From Apiotrichum sp. Y4204 (lineage: Eukaryota; Basidiomycota; Tremellomycetes; Trichosporonales; Trichosporonaceae), in contig JAMYHL010000038.1 of NCBI GenBank assembly GCA_025531455.1, positions 1 to 64,000 on the forward strand: a stretch of DNA of 64,000 nt, written 5' to 3'. This document shows, piece by piece, positions 11,247 to 22,307 of this stretch. Position numbers and translations under genes: made by a program. The notes beneath the pieces are model-generated. The model was not told the origin of the DNA. It made no database searches and saw nothing but the letters and a program-made list of their open reading frames with translations. The first letter of the stretch is position 1; the number at the start of each line of letters is the position of its first letter.

Positions 11247-12670
11247 TTCCCCCGTCGCTTGTCGGACCTGATCAAGAACGCAGGAACGCAAGAGCAGAGA
11301 GGTACGAACGACATGATGACATGAGGACAGTAGTACAGTAGAGGACAGTGTGTGCACTCTGCGCAGGATATCTCAGGATCCCAAGGAAGGAGATCAGAAG
11401 AAAGGCTGCGAGAGAGAGCGCGAGCCAGACCGAACTACAGGCAGATACAGATCGTCCGGATCGTACAGATAGGAGCTTTTCAGCAGCACCACCACCACAT
11501 TCTCTCGTACTGTCGGTACCGTCGGTCCGCCCTTCTGGCCCTCCTCCCTCTCGACTGGATTCTTCGTCTCTATCTCATCTTTCTCGACACATCAGCACAT
11601 TTCCATCTCTCCTCTCCTCTCCTCTCCTCACCTCTCAACTCGATTTCCTTAGTGGCAAACGGTGTGGTGTGGGTCGTCTTCACAAATCTGCACAGTCCTC
11701 TGCTCCCACAACGGCCCTCCATCCCCCGACGACGCGACTGGGTTGCGCCTCGCCTCGCTGAACACTGTCGTCGGCCTCCGCGCACTCCCCTTCACCATCT
11801 TTACCGCTATCCTTCTGAACCTCGCCCAACCGTTCCGCGGCATTCAGCGAGTTTGGGCAGCCACCTCGAAACCAAAAAACAGCCAACTGACTATCATCGG
11901 CGGCGTAACCAGGTACATGGGACGCTAGCAACAGCTACAGCTACCCTCGAGCAGCGAGTATCCATTCTGTGAGTAGACTTCCGATCTTGTTTGCTGCAGT
12001 CGTTCAATGGGCCCTTGTATGAGCACCTAGCCATTGCGATGCGCACAGCGTACGCGGCAATTGCTGGCGAAAGGTTTCCAGCTTTCCAGGAGCTAGGCAC
12101 CAAGGGGCGGGGCGTCCACCGTCAGAAGGGCCCTCGAAAATCTCGACGTTTGTCTCCATACCAACTGTGGCGCGGTGACAGCCACATACCTGTCTGCGCC
12201 TGGAATATCGGACTCAGCAATTTGTGGCATCCTTCAAAGTTGGCAGGGCAACGCATCGCTTCCTGTGGGCTCGTGCGCAGAAAAAGGTTGCATCGTCCCG
12301 TGTGGATCACTTATCCATCACAATTGAATGGGATTGGCGCTGGGTGGACGCGAAGTCACTGGCGACCGTGGCCCGTGGCAACGTGCACGCCGCCGATGTA
12401 CGAGACGTTCGTTGACAGCAACCCCGATTCTAATCTTGCAAGCGCCGCCATTGCCTTGCCACTGTCTGCGCCTATGAGCAGCTCTCAGGCTCGAGCGTTG
12501 CCATGGACCACCAGAGGCATAGCCAAGGCAGTGCTTGTGGAGAACGAGCTGGAGTGGACTGGGTTTCTCTATCCTGTTCTGAATGGGCGGACATCACAGC
12601 TGAAAGTCTTATTAACACCGAGCAGTAATCGCCTTGCCGCTGTTATTTGACGTTACGTTTCCCTTTCATC
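11101..12670 (+). promoter_or_regulatory. Promoter and long pyrimidine-rich leader region of the MHYT gene
   Basis: The 1.5 kb before the MHYT start contains long pyrimidine-rich segments on the coding strand. These include a C tract (11217-11246), a CTCTC-type run near 11600-11640 and further C/T-rich sequence. Such CT tracts are common in fungal promoters and 5' leaders near transcription starts. An uninterrupted open frame of 219 codons (11991-12650) ends 20 nt before the MHYT ATG. It has no recognisable domain and an unusual Trp/Arg/His-rich composition, so it is not called as a gene. Confidence 0.4.
11217..11246 (+). repeat. Homopolymer of 30 cytosines
   Basis: Thirty consecutive C residues directly follow a short (CA)n run. 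On the opposite strand this is a G30 tract able to form G-quadruplex structures. The length may vary between copies or be misassembled. Confidence 0.9.
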
Positions 12671-15560
12671 ATGCCCACGTATCCGCCGCAGGAGATCTGG
12701 AATGGTAAGCGCGGAACAAGCACCCAACAGACTGACACTTCAGACGATCAGGCGATCGTTACATGGTACACGACGCATCCTATCCCCCTCAACCTGCAAA
12801 CTGGCGTCCTTATCGCCTCCATTCTCGTCTCCATTCTTGGCTCATATGCGACGCTGTTTGTTCTTGGTCGTCGAACATCACCCAGAGGCTTTCGCAATGT
12901 GATGCTTCTGCTTCTCGCAGCTGTTTGCTTTGCAGCAGTCGCCGTCTGGGGAATGCACTTCGTCTCTATGATTAGTATCCGTCTCCACCCGACACCAGCA
13001 AAGACGTGGTACCTCTCGGTAAGTGGTCCATGATATTTCCCCAGCAATGGGTTAACGGTAAAAGTTCTCTCCGGGTATGACAGTGCTTTCGCTTTTCGTC
13101 CCTCTTGTCGCGACCTCATTCGCATTCTGGTTCTTGGCGTCGGAGTCCCAATTCGTCTACTGGCGTGGTCTTGTTTCTGGCGTGCTCGTTGGCCTGACCA
13201 GTGAGTATTCAATGTTGGCACTGTGAGACTGGCGCGCTGATTGCTTCCCAGTTGGTCTTATGCACTACTCTGCGGCCTTCAAGCTGCCGTACGTCCGACC
13301 GAGTTACACTGTGGTCACAGTTGTATTTGCGCTGGTCCTCGCGTGCGTGGCCGCCACAGTGGCTTTGGGCCTCTTCTTCCGTTTGCGCGATCAATGGCAG
13401 GATTCGTGGTGGAAACGTGGCATATGTGCACTGGTCCTCGCAGCAGCTGTCTGCGGCATGCACTACCTCGGTCTCGGCGGTGCCTCTTTCATGATCAAGG
13501 ACGCCATGATCAATCCCGACACGCTGATGCGCGGTCGAGACCAAGCGAATCGCCTCACGATCGCCATCTCAGTCATGTGCGGCTGTATCATTCTCCTATC
13601 TATTGTCATTGCTATCACCGACTACCTTATTCGTCGGGATATCCGCAAGAAGGCCCGTCACATCGTCGTTGCCTCCGCCGCTTTCGACCGCGATGGCAAA
13701 CTTCTCGTCCGCCATGACGGTACCATCCCCATGCAGATTATCCAGACCGACGCCGACCTTGGTCGCGTCCTGGGTGAGCTGGACCCTCGTCGTCCCACGT
13801 TCCAATGGCTGTACCAGCTGTCCTTCAACTGGGATGTAATTTCGCCATTCGTTCCCCGCATCCTCCGCGACATCGCGGGACGATCGGTTAAACACGAGGA
13901 GGCGCCCCCTACCAATTCGGACCGCAGCATGGCTCGTACCGCCTGGGAGCAGCTGCTCTTCCGTTCTCGTTTCGTGGAGGCCTGTGTGTTGCTTGCTCAC
14001 CAGCTCGATCTTTCTGTCGAGTCACTTGGTGTCATGTTTGACCGAGTCCTAACTACGGGTCTTCGTCAAAAGGACCCGACCGAAATTGAGGAGAAGGCGG
14101 CCACGAGTGACGATGAATCGTCCATTCACGGTATCACCCTCAGCCTGCAGTCCTCGGAGGGTGTCATGCTCTTCATCGTTCGTACCATTGGCAACGGTGC
14201 TCCTGCAGCCTACGATCTGCCCGGTGCGGAGAAGATTGCAGGCCTTAGCTCGGACAACGCCGACTCGTACCTCTCGCGTGGTTACCGTCTCACCGAGACT
14301 CGTTTCTTCTCCAAGACCCTTGCCGACCACATGGGCGTCTCCAAATCGGAGATGGACGTGTTCCTCTCGTCTTGCAAGACTTATGCCAAGCGGGGTACTC
14401 GCCCCGTGGTACAGGCTGGTGGTACTTACCTAGGTCTTTTCGGTGTCCGCCCTGCGTCTGACGGTGGTCTCGATGTGCTGGTTTACAATTTCGCTCGCCA
14501 CCAGATCCCGGCCTACCGTCTTCCCGATGTCAGCTATCCCCTCACTCCGGCAATGCAGACCTTCGTTCGCTCATGTGCCAACCTCACTATGGGAGAACTG
14601 CTTGAGCGTTGTAACGAAGCGGTCCAGGACGCGGAAAACTCGGACAACGGATCGCAGATATCCTTGGACGAAACCCTTTACGAGTTCCAAGCCGCCATCG
14701 CTGTGGCCATTGAGGCTCTCACGATCGCTCTTCGATGCTGGCCGGACCTTCAGCAAACCGCGCGTCTTTCACCGGAAATCCTTGACCTGCCAACCTCTGA
14801 CCAGGACGACAAGGTTCCTGCGCAGATGATAGTGCTGGAGGTTGTACTTGGTGCACCAGAGGCCCGCATAACACCGGTTCACTCGCGTGCCTCTGGTGTC
14901 CAGGCTCCCGGTGTTCGTTCGGGTCGCAATGACCAAGATAAGCCCCCTCCGCCTTTCGTGTACACCCCTTATATTCTCTTCACCAAGTCACAGGCCATGC
15001 TGATGCGCGCTCGTACGTGTGCCGACTACCGTCGTCACACGCAGCTAGATCTCGCCCGCTTGTATCCATTCATCGCTTCCGACGTGGCTGCAGAAATGGA
15101 CGAATACGACGTGAAGCGTGGTGGGCCGAACCTTCCAGCGCTATTTGAGGACTCGCCGCGATGGAACCAACGGCGATCAAAGGCGTCGAAGGGTGGTGTT
15201 CTTTCTGTGGACACTGGTCGTGGATTCGACGCGGCCGTGGACTACAACGGGATGTCCGTTTCTCCTGGGACTGAATCATACGATGGCGAGTCTATTCAGG
15301 TTGCGTCAAGTTTCACTGGGCTCATGGGATCAGCAACAGCTCCTGCGGGACTTACGAAGGCCAACGGCGGCGTCAACGCTGTGGACAAATTCCAAGACGG
15401 CGACGATATGCCGCCCTTGTCATCACAAACTGACAGGCCGGGACCCCCGGTCTATGCCAACGTCCGGACGAAGACCGACGGCTGGTTCAACCGCAACCTT
15501 CGGGTCCTTCTTGACAATGACCGAGGTGGCCTGCTTGCGGACGTCAACCTCGCAGAGTAA
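12671..15560 (+). CDS. MHYT-domain integral membrane sensor-like protein
   Basis: Four exons (12671-12704, 12744-13018, 13065-13200, 13252-15560) give about 917 residues. The N-terminal 275 residues hold about seven hydrophobic segments. Three MHYT-type repeats are visible: WGMHFVSM (His 83), GLMHYSAA (His 153) and CGMHYLGL (His 219). In bacteria the MHYT domain is a membrane module proposed to bind copper and sense oxygen, CO or NO, usually fused to histidine-kinase, GGDEF or EAL domains. Here none of those outputs is visible. Instead a stop-transfer-like RRDIRKK follows the last membrane segment (about residues 246-271), then some 640 mostly hydrophilic, presumably cytosolic residues of unknown fold with a disordered end. 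The acceptor at 13064 rather than 13083 keeps the frame and restores the SFSPGMTVLSL segment. Function unknown; MHYT proteins are known in other fungi but, as far as I know, uncharacterised. Confidence 0.85.
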
Positions 15561-15864
15561 TTGAAGGTGTTCGGCGCGAGTTACTATTGGATGTTGCCGG
15601 TTTGTGTGGTACTTATATTAGTCACCCGGGATCATCGGTCAGGTTTGGTCTTGCTTGGCCTTGTAGTTATAGTTTGCCGAGCGTTATTGGGCTGGAGGGG
15701 TCGCTGCTCCCTCTTCTTGTGTGCGGTGAGACGAGTTTCATCCTGTATATGTATTGGGAATATAGATAGTTGCAAGCATCGAGGTGCTCAGCCGGTCTAT
15801 GAGCAGTTTTGGATGGCTGCCGAGAAGTGTGTGTAGATCGTCGCTGGCAAGCAGTCTCTGCCGA
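15561..15864. other. Convergent intergenic region
   Basis: The region lies between the MHYT stop and the stop of the minus-strand FIST-like gene. It is T/G-rich after 15590, as expected for a 3' untranslated region. Nothing else was seen. Confidence 0.5.
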
Positions 15865-17319
15865 TTAGGACCACCAGCGGGCCGTGACAGACGCGCCTGT
15901 CACATTGCACACCGTCGGCTGTGTGCCTGCGGCCCCATAAATGAACCCGTCCTCGCTAGCAGCGAGGAAGCCAGGCATGACACGAGTCTCACCGGCTGGT
16001 GGTGGCTCCGCGAATTCCTGGGCACGCGGCAACGTCGCGAAGCGCAAGCACGACGACAGCGGGAGAATCGGTGGCGGCGCCTTGGGGCGATGCAGGAACT
16101 GGTGTGAGCTTGATTGGCGACCATTTCCTCACCTGAACGACCTGCCCCGGCGCGAGTGTCGCGTCCGTGTCAACGCTGAGTGTCCCGCGGCTTGGGTCGC
16201 CGGAGAGGATACGGACGATGCGCGGCGCCTGGCATCAGCACAGTCAGATACGCTTCTCACCCTGCCGCTGGTGTCGCGGATCGACAGCCAAAAGTCCTCG
16301 TCCTTGGTCAGCCCCTCGCCCTTTGGCCGTCCCGCGTCGCGGGACTGCAGCGCCGCGATGAGCGTCTGCGTGGGATTCGGCGCACCCTCCATCGCGAGCA
16401 GGAGGTTACCGCGGGCCCTGGTGTGAGATCGAGCGTGGGTTCATTTTATCTCACCTCTCAACGACGTATTCCACATCAAGCGGCTCAATGCCGTACACCA
16501 CCTCGGCGGCTTTGGGCGCCGCACTCAGCGCGACGCCGACGCTGCCTGTAGAGTGGGCGCTGCCGTTGTGGATCAGCGTGTTATTCCGGCCGGTAAGGAA
16601 CGGAGTTGGCGCCGAGACGAGGCCGAGCTGGAGTTAGTGGGATTTCAAGTGAGTTGGTCAGTCAATGAAGGTAGAGGCTAGAGCACTGTCCTCCAGGCAA
16701 AGTCTCGACAAGTGCTACACTTACCGTTGTAGCATCATACTTTGCCAGTCCGGAAATGAGCGTCTGCGGAGTCGAGTCGGTGAACGCGAGAACTGCGCGG
16801 GTGCTGAATCAGTCAGCCTCACGTTTCCTCGTACATCTCAACATACCGGTCATCGAGGGCAAGCTCCGCCCCGCTCTCTTCGCCCCGCCAGACGTCCTCC
16901 CACCCGCCCCTGCCGACGACGCGCTCGAGCTCGCCCATCTCGGCCCCGCGCACGTCGTCGCTCCAGCTCGTCCCTAGCCGCTGCCACTTGCCGACCTGGA
17001 TCGGCGCGCGCCCCTCGGTGCTGTCCGAAAAAGTGGAGAGATACTCCCCTTCTTCGGCCTGCAGGATTGCAAGCGTCGCGGCCGGGACGTCGGCGATGTG
17101 GAAGCTGCCCGCGTTGGAGGGCGGGAGCGCCGCGATCAGCGCCGAAATGCTCTCTGCTGGGATCGAGGTCGAGAGCGAGAAGAAGACGGTCGCGCGGGGC
17201 GAGACGAGCGACGCAATCACTTCCGGTGTCGGGTGCTCGATCGTGTGCGCCGTTATATGCAGGCTCCGCGCACGGGGCATGGCGAGGCGTCTCGCGGTGT
17301 GTCGGAGCGCGCTCAGCAT
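15865..17319 (-). CDS. FIST-like protein with predicted mitochondrial presequence
   Basis: At least five exons can be joined with short introns. The first (17319 to about 16846) starts MLSALRHTARRLAMPRARSL, an Arg-rich amphipathic stretch without acidic residues and so a good mitochondrial targeting signal. It continues with HPTPEVIASLVSPRATVFFS. Later exons read AVLAFTDSTPQTLISGLAKY, LGLVSAPTPFLTGRNNTLIH, NGSAHSTGSVGVAL, GNLLLAMEGAPNPTQTLIAA, RIVRILSGDPSRG and finally GFLAASEDGFIYGAAGTQ. The order of a variable alpha/beta part, a GxxSxPTPF...GR...L..NG element and a late 'GDPSRGTLSVD...L.PGQVV' element resembles FIST-N/FIST-C sensory domains. The resemblance is remembered, not searched. A more upstream in-frame start (17388) is less likely. 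It is convergent with the MHYT gene and its start faces the eIF3a stop, 270 nt away. Confidence 0.55.
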
Positions 17320-17589
17320 GTTGACGCTTGATGTGAGTTTTGTGCAGATGATTGAAATCGAAAAGTGGAGGTCACCGGGTTGATTCAATCGCCTCCGACG
17401 CCGAGTCAGTGCAACATGTACCGAATCCTGCTCGAAAACATGCAGTATCGCTCATCACAATCTCCCCACGCCTCCTACACAGTCCTATGCCAAAAGATGC
17501 ATTGCTCCTACAACTTGCGGTTACCAGATGAGTCACCAGTTGTCTAGCTCGCTCCTATACTAATCTCAGCTCTACTAATATCTGGGTGA

Positions 17590-20573
17590 CTACCAACGGG
17601 AGCCACCAGCAGCACCACCCCGACCGGATGGGGGCGGACCACCACCACGGCCGCGGTTGGCAGACCAGGTCCCACGGCCAGGGCGGTATACGCCCTCACC
17701 GCCGGCGGCGGGCGGGGCACCAGCAGCCGCTCCAGGAGTCGCCGAGGGCGTCTGGTCGGGCGACGGAGCGGCAGGCGCACCGTTGGCGGGCGACTGGGCG
17801 GGGGCGCCACCAGCGGCCTCGGCAGCCTTCTTGGCTGCCAAACGGTCACGCCATGAACCAGGGGCGACACCAGGAACAGCGGGACGTCCGGCGGAAGGAG
17901 CAGCGGCGGCAGGCTCCGGACGACGGAGACCCGCACCGCTGGAACGCTCGGCACGACGGCGCTCGGCCTCCTCTTCGCGCTCGCGCTGCTTGCGCGCTAT
18001 CTCGTCGAGCTTGGCGCGCTCGGCTTCCCGCTCCGCCTTCTGGCGAGCAGCGCGGTCCGCGGCCTCCTTTGCACGTGCCTCGATCTCGGCGGCAGCTTGA
18101 GCCTCCTGCTCCTCGCGCTCCTTAGCGAGTCGTTCCGCCTCGGCCTCCTTCTCCCTCTCGCGACGCTCGGCCTCCTCCTCCTCCGCACGTTCACGCTCGA
18201 GACGCTCCTTCTCAGCACGGCGACGGGCGAGAACGTCGGCAAGGAACTTCTGCTTCTCCTCCTCGATGCGCTGAGCAGCAGCACGACGAGCAGCCTCAAA
18301 CTCGGCCTCGCGCTGCGACTCGACCTCCCTGCGGGCAACAAGGTAGTCTGGCATGATACGGCCAAGACGGACCTTGAGCTCGACGTCAAGCTTCTGCTGG
18401 GCCTTGGCAGCCTCGCGGTCCATAGTGACGGCACGGTCGTGGGCCTCGCGGTCCTCCTTCTTCTGGCGGTCGTAGTCGGCGGTAAGAAGAACGCGCTCCT
18501 CCTTGCGGTAGGCACGCTCCAGGTGGTCCACACGTTTAGCGACGATACGAAGACGCTCGTTCATCTCGCGCTTCTCCTTGGCGATATGCTCCACCTGCAT
18601 AGCGACAATCTTGGAGGTGTCGAGCTCCTCGTCCTTGATGCCCGAAATGTCCACCTTGAGACCAACCTTGTCGGCAAGCTGCTCCGCAAGCTTACGGGCC
18701 TCCTCACGGCGAGTTGCCATCATCTGGGCCTGAAGACGGTCCATCTCGGCCTGACGAGCAGCTTCCTTCTCGCGACGAGCAGTCTCCTCAGCAAGCTGCT
18801 TGGCACGCTCCGCCTTGGCGGTTGACTCCTCGCGCTCGCGGCGGAGGTTCGCCTCCTCCATAAGCTCACGGCGCTTCTGGATGATAAGGCGACGGTGCTC
18901 GGTGCGCTTGCGCTCCTCCTCAGCCTCCGCAAGGGCAGCGGCGAATGCCTCGGCGCGGGAAACGACGGGAGCCGGGTTGAGGTACTGGATGGTGTTGTGG
19001 AGGTAAAGGGCAAGGTTAGAGAGGCGGTTGAGGTCCGCAGGAGCCGCAGCGAAGTTGATGGTCTTGGCAACGTGGTCAATGGAGGCGTTGATGTCACCGC
19101 GACGCGAGGCGTTCATGATGAACTTCTCAAGCGCAGGCATGTCGGTCGCCCACGGGCCGTTGTCAAACGCCTTGACGAGCGAGAGGATGTGGGAGAGAGT
19201 GACAGTGCTGTAAACGCGCGAGAGCTCCTGAATGAGGCGGGAGAGAACGACGTCACGGAGAGCGGGAAGGTAAGCAGCGAAGTCGGCGGGGAGGTTGGTG
19301 ACAAGGGGGGCGAGCTCTTTGCAAGCGGTAAGGGGCTGGAAGTCGACCTCGAGGACGTTGTATAGCTGGCGAACATCGGCAGGGACGCGCTTGAGGTGCT
19401 TCGAAGCGGCGTCGTGAACAAGAGCCTCACGAGTAGGCATCTTGGGGAGGTTGAGAAGGGCAACAAGGCGCTGCTTGGTCTCAACATCACCAAGAGGAAC
19501 GGCAAGGGCCGAAAGAAGAACCGCCGCGGGCGCCTTCTCGGAGACGGTGCCGGCACGCTCCGCGTACTGGTAGTAGCGCGCCCAGGCAGCGGCGTGGAAG
19601 ACGGCAGTGTGCTTTCCACCCTCGGCCTTGAAGATCTGGGTGAGCTTCTCGTAGTAGTTGGCCATCATCGAAGGCTTGGAAGCTTTCCGGCCAGCAACGA
19701 GACCGTGAACATCCTCGACCGAACGGAACGCCTCCTGCCAGAGCTCAAGCTCAACAGCGGTCTCAAGCTGGAGGAAACGGGTGTCGAGGTGGCGGGCAAG
19801 GGTCTCCGGGTCCTGAAGGTTGACAGCGTGCTGCTGGTGGCCGTACTTGGTAGCGTTGGCGAGATCCTTGCGGAGACGCTGCTCGCAGAGGCGACGGAAG
19901 TCCGACTTGCGCTGGTGCTCCTTGCAGAAAGCGAAGGCACGGTGAGCGATCTGCTGGTAGATAACCTCAAGGCGGTCGTTGCCCTTGGCAATGTCGAGCG
20001 AAACATCGTAAGCGTCCCAGCAGAGCTTTTGCGCAGGGCCAATGAGCTGGCGCTCAATGTGGTCGCGGTCACCGGTCTTATCAACAAACGCATCGAGCAT
20101 CATGGTCGAGGGCTGGAGGGGAAGGTCATCGTCCTCAGCCTCGGCGGTCGAAGCAGGGAGAGCGGCAACCTTGGCCTCAGCCTCCTTGATGGCGGCCGCG
20201 AGGCGCGCCTCAGCCGATTCGATGAAGTGAAGGAGAACCTTCTCAATCGACGCAACGTTCTGGTTCTGGGCAGCATTCTTGTACTGAACGAGAGCCTCGC
20301 GAGCGTTCGAGCGGCGCTGAAGGACAATACACAAGTCAATGTACTTGATGACGATAGGCTCGAGGGTGGCAATGGGCGTGTGCTTGAAGCGCTTCCTGAA
20401 TACGTGTGAGTAGGTGCGAGCGCGGACAATATGGATATGGAATATTAGACGCACGACTGGAAGACCTCGGAGAGGAACTCGAACGCCTGAGCCTGCGACT
20501 GGGTGGTGCCGAGGGCAAGGAGCTCCTCGGCACGCCTGAGGGCGTTCTCAGGCTTGACGTAGACGGGGGGCAT
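17590..20573 (-). CDS. TIF32: Eukaryotic translation initiation factor 3 subunit a
   Basis: The largest core subunit of eIF3, which bridges mRNA, the 40S subunit and other initiation factors in the cytosol. Two exons (20455-20573 and 17590-20395, 59-nt intron) give about 974 residues, near the usual fungal size. The start MPPVYVKPENALRRAEELL and the ATLEPIVIKYIDLC segment are typical of eIF3a. The middle contains the alpha-helical repeats and the PCI region (about residues 330-510). From about residue 540 there is a long charged helix rich in Arg, Glu and Lys, the eIF3a spectrin-like coiled region. The tail is Gly/Pro/Ala-rich and ends GGAAGGSRW. The splice joins ...EVFQS to KRFKHTP as in homologues. 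The ATG at 20573 is the conserved start. Confidence 0.95.
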
Positions 20574-22307
20574 GATGTGACTGGTTGTAGCGTGGTGGTG
20601 CTGCTTTGTCGCAAGCGTCGCTTTTTAATGGGAGCTGATCGGGCGGGGGTGTTGGTGATCGCTTTTTGGTGTGTTGATAGAGCAGACTACTATCTTCCTC
20701 GCTGCCGGCTGGACGCTATGTGGCAGCAATTTATCGATGCGGTCGCTTTGGAGAGTGAGGGGTGGGTGAGGGGGGGTGAGGAGGTAGCGACGACGAGACA
20801 ATAGATGGCGTGGACGACGACCGCTGGCACTGGCACGCACAGTGGCAGCGGCAGCCACACACCACTCAGGCGCTGACAATACACGCGCGTACTGGGCTGG
20901 AGCCGCGGTCTACCGAAAAAAAAAGGGAAGAAAAGCTGGCCAAGGCAACTGGCTGGCTGAACGTGACTCTCATATCGCCGTTATTACCGCTCCATGTGGC
21001 ACATCTGATCAAGCCAGGCAAGCCGGCCGAGAAGCTGTTTCGAGCTTGCGAGCCCCAAGCTGCCCATGCTGCCCTCCTAGCCCAGCTCGCCAGCTCGCTG
21101 ATCAGGGATCAGGGAGCTTGGGATCTTGGGAGACCACCCACACAGCTACACAGCTACACAGGGCTTCGGGACACAGAGATCACCACAGATATCAGATAAC
21201 TGCAACTAATCAACCGATCATGGATCATGAATCAACCGAGTGGCATGGACTGGCGACCAGTGATCAAGTTGACGAAAAACATGCTACACAGCTGCGCGAC
21301 CGGCGACTGACCGCGACTGGTAATGTTGTGCACGTGATCCTTCAAGCAGGTAATTTATGAAGCTATGATGTACGGCCTGCGGCCTGTACGGTCCTAGGTG
21401 CCACGAGCTAGATGCATGATTGAGTACGAGGCTTATTGCTGATCGCTGATTGAGAGTCACAAAAGTTCAGAAGCAGTTACTGTACAGAGTCACCTGCTGC
21501 GAGCGCCAAAGTACGTGGCCACAGTAGTAAGGAGCATAGTAGGACAACCCAAGCAAGGACGGGTGGTGGAGGAATGACGCAACGGGAACGAACATTCCCC
21601 ACGGTTGCACCGCTGCTAAGGTGCTGAAGCTGAACGACATCCTTGGTCCGGTATGCACAAGCTCGTAGTTGCGCCGAGGCAGCTGCTCGATACTGCGCTA
21701 CTGCGGACCCGATCATCAAGTGAGATTAATATCCACCTTGACGCGCAGCACGGCGCGCCCAGACATTTCTTTGCACTCATGCACTTTTTTTTTTACGCGG
21801 ACGACGACGACGACGGCAACGATGAGTGACTGCGCAGCACACACTTGTACACACACGCACACGCGCCCATGCAACATGCGAGCTATGCGAGCACACCAGC
21901 CACAGTGCTCCAGCGAGACGTGTTCCCGCAAGCCGCGGATTTGGGCGCAGTTGATTACTTGTATTGGATATTGGACAAATGAGAGGCGATTGTCCCAACG
22001 GCAATTAGACCACCTGTAATTCTTGTAATCCCTACCCACCGCACACACAAAGACAAGCTTCGCCAATAGCCAGACGACTCTCCATTTCATCATCCACCTT
22101 ATCCATCTAGTCCTGGGTCGTCCCAGTTGGTGCGTCCCATCCCACCATCATCATCATCATCATCATCCCACCCCAGTCCCTCATCATCGCCATCCATCCA
22201 TCCATCAATCCATCCATCTCAGTCTCATTCTACTCAACAACACCACCAATCACTACCACACCACCACTACAACCGCCACCACCGTTCATCGTCGAATCAG
22301 CCCGGCC
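20574..22307. promoter_or_regulatory. Divergent intergenic region between eIF3a and epsin (1.7 kb)
   Basis: It holds the promoters of two outward-facing genes. Near 21090-21260 GATC occurs repeatedly (GCTGATCAGGGATCAGGG and similar). A CA-rich run lies at 21838-21866. Close to the epsin start are triplet (CAT)n at about 22145-22170 and tetranucleotide CATC repeats at about 22192-22220. These pyrimidine/adenine-rich repeats probably belong to the epsin leader. No coding sequence was recognised. Confidence 0.45.
22144..22222 (+). repeat. CAT/CATC microsatellites in the epsin leader
   Basis: A run of about eight CAT triplets is followed by CATC tetranucleotide repeats broken by a few substitutions, within 170 nt of the epsin ATG. 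The repeats are simple and G-free on the coding strand, like an unstructured 5' leader. Confidence 0.8.

Noticed and set aside
11352..11972. 206-codon plus-strand frame in the MHYT leader
   Set aside because: It spans the pyrimidine-rich leader, is low-complexity, and has no protein-like pattern or conserved motif.
17586..18125. Long plus-strand frames (17586-18125, 18097-18825, 19396-20409) opposite eIF3a, up to 337 codons
   Set aside because: They are antisense shadows of the GC-rich, charged eIF3a coding sequence and show only low-complexity Arg/Leu/Val patterns.
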